From Tetraselmis striata (taxonomy: Eukaryota > Chlorophyta > Chlorodendrophyceae > Chlorodendrales > Chlorodendraceae), in assembly GCA_006384855.1 (NCBI GenBank), contig VCJN01001203.1, positions 62,001 through 126,000 on the forward strand: a stretch of 64,000 bases of DNA, written 5' to 3'. The notes below the pieces were generated by a model that saw nothing but the letters and a program-made list of their open reading frames with translations, did no database searches and was not told the origin of the DNA. The translations under genes were made by a program, and so were the position numbers. Shown in pieces: positions 58,275 through 64,000 of this stretch; the stretch's first letter is position 1; each line of letters starts with the position of its first letter.

Positions 58275-58910
58275 TCTACGACTGGTACATTAGCGTTTCG
58301 TCTTCGACTAAAAAAATTCAAATTTCTTCTGCGTTCGGTAGTGTGTTTGATCCCGGCACTCACCATGGCTCGCTCCGCGAGTACGTCTTGGGCGTGGCTC
58401 TTTGTCTCGCTCATGGTGCTGTCGCCATGCTTTCTCATCTCTGTTTTAGCAGTAGACAAGTTTGAACTCGTTTGGAACGAGTTACTGGACTCCCGTAAAG
58501 CTCTTCGTGAGCAACTCGTTACGCGCGAAAATCATCTCACTGTCCTAGGTGGCGACACTCTACATGCAGACGGGGTAGCTGAATCTCCCTCTCTCGTCGC
58601 CGCTAGACAGGCAGTAGCGGATACTTCTGCTGCCCTACTCCGTATCGAACGAGAGGTTTCTGAGCTTAGGCAGGCAGTCGCGTCGTCGAGCGGTCCGTCC
58701 ACTTCGGCTTCAGCTTCGAAACGCGTTGCGGAGGGGGGTGCCGACTACGACCGCAAGGGCAAGCGACCAGCTCAACCTCCGGCTGTGGAAGCACCGTCTC
58801 GCTCCATCAACGCACCCGAGGATGGCTGGCTGGACAAAGATGGTAAGGTTCACCGCCGCCATACCGCTGATGCTCGTATTCTTCAGCGCGACCTAGACGA
58901 CGTCTTCTAG
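58269..58910 (+). CDS. Gag-like ORF1 of the DIRS-type element
   Basis: 213 codons from an ATG at 58269 to TAG at 58908-58910. A hydrophobic N-terminal stretch with SWAWLFVSLMVLSPCFLISV is followed by a coiled-coil-like region (LWNELLDSRKALREQLVTRE) and a Ser-rich linker. The C-terminus is GWLDKDGKVHRRHTADARIL. Function unknown; position suggests gag. A later ATG at 58364 in the same frame is possible. Confidence 0.6.
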   Translation: MSSTTGTLAFRLRLKKFKFLLRSVVCLIPALTMARSASTSWAWLFVSLMVLSPCFLISVLAVDKFELVWNELLDSRKALREQLVTRENHLTVLGGDTLHADGVAESPSLVAARQAVADTSAALLRIEREVSELRQAVASSSGPSTSASASKRVAEGGADYDRKGKRPAQPPAVEAPSRSINAPEDGWLDKDGKVHRRHTADARILQRDLDDVF

Positions 58911-58920
58911 ATCTATGACC

Positions 58921-59413
58921 TTTTGGCACCGGCGGAGGAGCCTCTGCGTGACTTGGTGGAGGACGGCACCGATCTTCCTGCTTCCTCGCCAGCGTCATCT
59001 GCGGAGCTGTTCAAGACGATTACCGCGGCGCTGGCTTTGTGTACCATTGTGGCTCTTCGGATTAACAAGCATGGCAAGAAGCTGCATGTGGAGCACGAGT
59101 ACGGCGCGGAAGTCGCCAAGGAGTTCGATGCAGTGGATCTCTCGGCGAGAAGGGCTCAGCGGACTACAAGGAACTGAAGAAGGCGATTGAGAAGGTCAAG
59201 GCCAAGAAACCTTCCTCTTCTTCTTCGCGCGAGAAGCCTTCTTCCTCTTCTCACGAGCCCGAGTCTTTTCACCGTGGGAGCGACGACCGGAGGGAGGGCG
59301 GCCGTCGCGAGGAGAAGTCTCCTTCTGGTCGGTCTTCTGCTGCGGACATCACATGTTATCGCTGCCAGAGGAAGGGACACTTCAGTAGGGACTGCCCGAG
59401 TGCACGTCGATGA
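58921..59413 (+). pseudogene. Gag-like continuation with CCHC zinc knuckle
   Basis: The frame reads APAEEPLRDLVEDGTDLPAS and YGAEVAKEFDAVDLSARRAQ to about 59177. After a frame change it continues with a Lys/Ser-rich stretch. It then reaches CYRCQRKGHFSRDC near 59355-59400, a perfect CX2CX4HX4C knuckle, and stops at TGA. One frameshift (about 59150) lies between. Confidence 0.65.
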
Positions 59414-60131
59414 AGCTGTGGAGTCTGCAATCCTCCTGGCCTGGCTAGTGATGGTGGTTCATGGAGCTGCAGTTAGGCCTCCGGGCGACTGTTAGCCCTC
59501 CTCCGGGAGCTGAGCTCAGGCTCGTGTCATAGCAGCTCTGATCTCCTCAGGGAGAGTCACCTGTTAGGTGGTGTATCTCCGAGAGATACCTCGTATGTAA
59601 TACATATGACGTCCCTGCGACTCTGTGCTGCCCTTGGCAGTTGTCTCGGCATCTTTCCATAAGTTGGCCGGCGATGCATTCGTGTAAAGGGCGACACACC
59701 CTGTGTGACGATTCATATCTCCCGTTGTGTCGGGGCGATATTTAATTGAAAATACTGTTATTTTCAGTTTCAGACGATTTCGAGTTCAAACTCACTGTTC
59801 GATTCATGCAGCAGTCATCCAGGCTGCCTGCTGACCACTATGATGATGTCTGTGGCGTTGGCATTTTGTGACGGTTTTAACGTCACCTAATTTTGAGCTT
59901 CCTCATGAGCCGGCTGTGGACGTCAATTCTCCTGTGGATTCGGCCGGTGTTATCCGTAAAGGCTGGCAATTTTGGGACAGCTTCCCTGAATCAGTCAGAG
60001 ACAGACAAGTCAGAGATTGGGTCAGGCATGGCTACCGTATGAACTGAGATGATGGTCCCGCACCACCCAGTCATCTGCCAAATCACCCTTCCGCGCTGCA
60101 GCACCCCGATTTTATTGATGGGCAGATCGCT

Positions 60132-60640
60132 TTGTTGTTGCCACTGGGCCATATCAGAGAAGAACCTATGCGTCCTGTGGTACTGAACCCTTTGGATGTG
60201 GTTCCCAAACCCCATGGTGGACTCAGGCTGATCTGTGATCAGCGTCATGTCAACAAACACTTGGTTTACACTCCCTTCAGGATGGAGTCGTTATCTAAGT
60301 TGTCAGACCTGGTGAATCCCGGCGACATGCTGACCAGCATTGATCTGACTCAGGGCTATTACCATGTCCGCCTCCATGACTAAGATGCTCCTTACAACGG
60401 GTCTGAATGGAGAGGAAAATTCTACACTTGGCGAGTTCTATGCTTCGGGCTGTCTGATGCCCCCCGCTGCTTTTCTAAAGTCATGGGAGTTCTGGTGCGA
60501 CACTGGCGCAGTAGGGGCATCAAAATGCTCTGCTATCTGGGTGACTGGCTGTGCATCTCTGACTCTGTCAGTAAGGCACATAGTAGGTGCTTCCGCCGCC
60601 GCTTACGCAGACATCCCGCTCGCTACATGGGGCTAGCATG
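60132..60640 (+). pseudogene. Damaged DIRS-type reverse transcriptase
   Basis: The open frame holds LNPLDVVPKPHGGLRLICDQ, RHVNKHLVYTPFRMESLSKL and MLTSIDLTQGYYHVRLHD; the first catalytic Asp lies in SIDLTQGYYH. It meets a stop at 60381. Another frame continues with WRGKFYTWRVLCFGLSDAPR, CFSKVMGVLV and YLGDWLCISDS. The active-site box should be YLDD; here the first Asp is Gly. Stop plus active-site change mean it is dead. DIRS family RTs have this FGLSDAPR and LDDWL type. Confidence 0.82.
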
Positions 60641-60689
60641 GTGGCTGGAAGTCAATCTCTGCTCAGCTCCGCTATATGGGGCTGGATGA

Positions 60690-60812
60690 GGAGCACGTTC
60701 TGTCCGTGTCGCGTGCGATCCTGTCACTTGCTGACGAGGACGAACTAGACGATAGTGACGGTGAGAGTTCACCATCCGACCCTGACTCGGATACCTCCCG
60801 GGACGCAACTTA
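60690..60812 (+). other. Short acidic ORF tail after the RT remnant
   Basis: The frame reads GLDEEHVLSVSRAILSLADE, then DDSDGESSPSDPDSDTSRDA and stop. It is acidic and protein-like, and could be the retained C-terminus of the element's polyprotein after an internal deletion that removed RNase H, methyltransferase and recombinase parts. Confidence 0.4.
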
Positions 60813-60957
60813 GGTCCCGTTCTAATGGCAATTCTATACCGTGCTGGTGATGCCCGTTCGTGTGTTTGTTCCTGATTGAATATAATTCCCTGTATAATTT
60901 GGCTCACATATGTCCGTGTACGGGCCCCGCCAGACCGGCCACTGTTCTTTCATCTGT

Positions 60958-61025
60958 TGGATCTTTTGGTCCCAGCCGACCCCGTACATTTTGATGCAAA
61001 ATCTACGCTGTCTAGCTGCGAAAAC
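60958..61025 (+). repeat. B1 split direct repeat
   Basis: TGGATCTTTTGGTCCCAGCC... to GCTGCGAAAAC. 67 of 68 positions match 61581-61648. It overlaps A2 by four bases (AAAC). Confidence 0.95.
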
Positions 61026-61221
61026 TGTAGGGTTTCCTTGGGAGGAACGACCTAGGAAACCCTGGTTTTCGCAGCGCCGTCAGGGTTAAGTGACGACCCT
61101 GCCGGCCCGGTACACCAGTGCCGGCCGGCGCCGGTCCGGCGGCGCCCTTTAGCCGAGAATTAAGGGCGGCCGCGGACCGGGGGAGCCTTCAGTTGTTGGA
61201 AGGCACCCGACTATATTGTCT
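61022..61221 (+). repeat. A2 split direct repeat
   Basis: 200-bp partner of A1 without indels. It directly follows B1. Confidence 0.95.
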
Positions 61222-61580
61222 CCCACCCACCCGCCCGGAGACAATTATTCGCTTGTGTGGTACGTTTCCGGATGCTGCTCGATTTAGATTAGGGATTGTC
61301 TGGTTAGTTGTGAAAGCACCCGAGGTGGGGAGTGAATATCATTTTGATATACGTCATCCCACAGGGGTGTTGCGTGTCCGATAAGCCCAGGTGCGGCAGC
61401 AATTAGTCATGCTTTCCCAACATCTTAGCCGTGATGAGAGGCCGAGAGCAGCATAGCGGAATGTACTGTCCTGATGAGCCACGCGATCGCTGGTGGCATG
61501 TAATTTACAACACCGGCGGGGGCTCGGGACGTGCGGCGCCTTTCCGGACACCATCCGGTCTGGCGGCCCCGTACCTGTCG

Positions 61581-61648
61581 TGGATCTTTTGGTCCCAGCC
61601 GACCCCATACATTTTGATGCAAAATCTACGCTGTCTAGCTGCGAAAAC
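61581..61648 (+). repeat. B2 split direct repeat (right end)
   Basis: Partner of B1. The flank CCCAAGAACACA after it continues the interrupted repeat. Confidence 0.93.
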
Positions 61649-62255
61649 CCCAAGAACACAACAGCTTTAAGCATAATCCTTGCTACGGCTAGTTCAGAAC
61701 ACCTAAACAGTGCGAGGATAGATAGCGACTTTTCATAAATTTGTGAATTCATCCTTCCAGTGCCTCCCTCAGTAATTAAATAGCCGACCATTAGCAACGA
61801 AAAAGGATACCCAAAGAACACAGCGCTCCACATAATCCTTAGGCGGACGTCGATTTAGTTCAGAACATATAATATAAATTGCGAGGATATACAGTAGGCT
61901 TTTTCCTTCCCCAGTACTTTCCGGGCATTCTCTTGACGCTCTCCCTGTAACCAAAAAGAATAATAATAGACAGTAACGACTTTTCAAAATCCTTTGAATG
62001 CGTGCCTTTACTTAATAATCAAATAGCCGCCTGCGTGCTGTATAGATACGGCGGCTGGCATCATCAGCCGCTTTTCGCGTACCCTGTACATAAGGATTTG
62101 AAAATATGGCGACTACAATACTGCGCTCCACAACTCGGATGATATCGCGTCAGGGAGTATGATCCTGATTTACGGCGGGTAGCGCTCAGGGGGCGAAGTA
62201 GCAGAAGGGCAGTAAGGATTATGTAGCGACTACAGGTAGTCGGTGTAGAAATATA
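61649..62255. other. Flanking repeat sequence, no gene
   Basis: AT-rich. It contains related blocks AGAACACAACAGCTTTAAGCATAATCC (split over about 61652-61678) and CAAAGAACACAGCGCTCCACATAATCC (about 61813-61840), both followed by TAGTTCAGAACA, a local ~160-bp duplication. Confidence 0.6.
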
Positions 62256-63274
62256 ATTATTACATAAGGGCTTTCACAAAAGCGCATCACAAACATAACT
62301 AACAGCAACTATGACAGGTTGCCAGCAAAAGAGAGACACAAGCCTGAAACCAAGGTCGAGCAGGAGGACATGGAGCGAAGAACCAAGAAGGAGACAAGGG
62401 AACCACGAAGTCACTTAGCTGCCAGGAACCAAAGGAACCCCCGCCCCGGGGTAGGCTATCGGCCGCGGCGAGGACGCTTGCATCCAATGAGCCGGGTCAT
62501 AGCAACACATGCCGACGAGCGACGCGACGCAGGCGCAGGAGCACCATCACGTGCCGCACGCGCGCGCGGCCGCGACCCCGCCAAGAACGTTGTCTGCATG
62601 TGCCATGTTGATGAGCATGGAGAAACGGCGGCGCCACGCAGACAAGAGCTGGCCGATTTTTTTTGCCTGTGTGTGCGTGGCTAGCTTTCGCGAGCTCCAC
62701 CAAGAAAGCCTTGGCATGCGGGGCCAGCGAGCCAAGCTCGGAAACGGCGAAAGGAACAAAGCGAAGCATGCCGGCGGCGTTTCGGACACCCTCGTCATAC
62801 TTCTGGATTTTGTGGGGCTCAGCAGCCCGCAAAGCAATCGTTGGATCCGAGGTTGACACGCCAAGGATAGGGGCAATGGTGGTATCGACAGCAACCGTGT
62901 TTCCGCGGATACCGCCATACCCGAAAAGCCCAACATCGGCAGGCCGCCCGTCGCTGCCCTTCGGGAGAGAAACAAGCACCGACGGGTCCGTTAGGATCTG
63001 GACACCCACGCCCATTGCGGACTTCACGTCGTGGCAAATGTCGGAAAGGCCATGTGCCGCCCACTCGTGTGCGGCGTGGTTGGAGTCGCCCCCAGAGCAA
63101 CTAACGTGCCACGTGATCAGCGTATGCGACCGCCCAAGTTGAAGGAGTGAACTCCACGCCAGCATCCTCAAAACGGGCAAGCATACCTTGTACCGAGAAG
63201 GAGCAAGAAGCACAAGAGCATGGCTTGCCAAGGGAGAGGACAGGAGCCGCCGGAAGGCCAAATGAAATATAATT
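62256..63274 (-). mobile_element. 5'-truncated LINE-like retroelement with endonuclease-like domain remnant
   Basis: The minus-strand frame from about 63261 to 62497 starts abruptly and carries WHVSCSGGDSNHAAHEWAAH, GLSDICHDVK, GRPADVGLFGYG and VAVDTTIAPILGVS. Further on it has KIQKYDEGVRNAAGMLRFVP and FAVSELGSLAPHAKAFLVEL. This is the conserved C-terminal block seen after reverse transcriptase in some non-LTR-like mobile elements. It resembles a PD-(D/E)XK-type endonuclease fold (D...VD-T..., K-x2-KY, G-x5-PFAV). Family identity is from memory, so moderate. The 3' part (62480-62256) matches 14462-14661 and ends in ATGTAA. Confidence 0.68.
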
Positions 63275-63345
63275 TTTTACATAAGGGCTTTCATAAAAGC
63301 GCACTACAAACAGAACTAACAGCAGCTATGAAAGGTTGCCAGCAA
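63275..63345 (-). mobile_element. Second, shorter LINE-like 3' end (tail-to-head with the larger copy)
   Basis: About 70 bp match the last 70 bp of the element at 62256-62325. On the minus strand it lies immediately upstream of the larger copy, and both are followed by a similar ATTATATTTC sequence. That is consistent with insertion at, or duplication of, the same target. Confidence 0.78.
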
Positions 63346-63483
63346 AGGTTGTAGAAATATATTATTGGCAAATAATAGTCGATGACGGGATGGCTCCGCC
63401 GGCATACACGACCGCCTCTCTGCCTACAGTGTATGCGAGATACCTGTAGTCGCTACCAGTACCTGTACCAGTACCCGTACCGT

Positions 63484-63560
63484 GTTTTTTTTTTCGCCCC
63501 CGGGACAGGACTGGCACCAGTGAAACCCTTGCAGCGTCTCTACGACGGCCGCGTACCGTG
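63484..63560 (-). repeat. Dispersed repeat, inverted copy of 8262-8345
   Basis: GGGACAGGACTGGCACCAGTGAAACCCTTGCAGCGTCTCTACGACGGCC block (split here by description) is the inverted copy of the 8.3-kb repeat. A T10 run replaces the G run. Confidence 0.75.
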
Positions 63561-64000
63561 CTGTCGCTGAAGGGCAAACTGCGAAACAACCCCGCGCCCC
63601 GAGTCGCTATTATCCTCGCGACGAACACTTTCACCAGCTGATAAACCTCACCAGCTGATAAACCCCGCGGTAACCAGCCAGGTAGCTGCTAGTGAAGCGC
63701 AGTCGCTGCCCGCCGGGCGAGAGAGACACGACTCCATTCGGCTCGCGCCCGCCAAGTCGAGAGAGCAGCACCGCGCCGGATGGGATCCTTCCTGTCCCGG
63801 CCGGCGCCGTCCTGGCCCAAGGTAAGAACCTACTGGTTGCCGAGCTCGCCCGTCGGCCGACAGAGACTCCCCGACAGAGGGACGACCAAGCGACTCTGCC
63901 CGCACGCCGACCGGCGTGGCCAAACCCAGTCGCACGGGCCGCCGCGCTCGGCTGAGCGTGTGGCCATGCGCCTCAGGCTGCGAGTGGCTGCGCGCACGTG
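63561..64000. other. GC-rich end of window, no supported gene
   Basis: Both strands have 90-codon open frames (63692-63955 plus, 63935-63648 minus), but they mirror each other and lack any domain. A gene continuing beyond the window cannot be excluded. Confidence 0.35.

Larger units (their letters stand above)
58075..61648 (+). mobile_element. DIRS/PAT/TOC1-type retrotransposon with split direct repeats (non-autonomous)
   Basis: The order is A1 (58075-58274), coding part, B1 (60958-61025), A2 (61022-61221), B2 (61581-61648). A1 and A2 are 200 bp with about seven differences and no indels. B1 and B2 are 68 bp with one difference. B1 and A2 abut. This A1-ORFs-B1A2-B2 layout is that of PAT-like DIRS elements such as TOC1 of Chlamydomonas. 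Coding remnants are gag-like ORFs, a CCHC knuckle and a damaged reverse transcriptase. No tyrosine recombinase is found inside. There is no target duplication; comparison with 52541-52576 shows the pre-insertion sequence. Strong overall. Confidence 0.93.

Overview
This window looks like nuclear DNA of a eukaryote, most likely a green alga (chlorophyte). The evidence is spliced genes with GC-rich exons, a eukaryotic tRNA-Gln(TTG), the spliceosomal/decay protein LSM6, the THO-complex subunit THOC2, a protist/algal-type truncated globin, and TGTAA motifs (the usual chlorophyte poly(A) signal) 3' of two genes and at the 3' end of a LINE-like repeat. No bacterial operon structure is present. The lineage is inferred from these signs; I cannot name a species.

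Layout. 0-3.2 kb: a complete miniature LTR retrotransposon (TRIM) and a 1.9-kb element with perfect terminal inverted repeats. 6.2-7.6 kb: a six-exon gene (minus) for an unrecognised CxxC-rich protein with a lysine-rich tail. 8-11 kb: direct repeats flanking a ~72-bp tandem array. 11.7-14.2 kb: a two-exon truncated globin (plus), LSM6 (minus, three exons) and tRNA-Gln. 14.4-15.5 kb: a 5'-truncated LINE-like insert and a 159-bp tandem repeat. 15.6-18.9 kb: a leucine-rich-repeat protein gene (minus). 19.6-21.2 kb: a decayed, AT-richer Ty3/gypsy-like element. 22-25 kb: dispersed repeats. 25.7-39.0 kb: the 18-exon THOC2 gene (minus), the centrepiece. 39-64 kb: mostly mobile DNA, including two or three decayed tyrosine-recombinase elements, a 454-codon gag-like ORF, a non-autonomous DIRS/PAT/TOC1-type element with textbook split direct repeats, and LINE-like copies, plus two uncertain spliced gene candidates.

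The recognised host genes are housekeeping: mRNA export (THOC2), mRNA decay/splicing (LSM6), translation (tRNA-Gln) and a haem protein. They form no common pathway. The unusual host feature is intron design: many introns carry long C homopolymers in the sense strand, often starting 2-10 bases after the 5' splice site, and two introns use GC-AG ends.

Gene models were assembled by hand from reading frames, splice-site phase and remembered family similarity. Exon junctions with matching phase are well supported; 5' ends of the LRR and CxxC genes are not certain.
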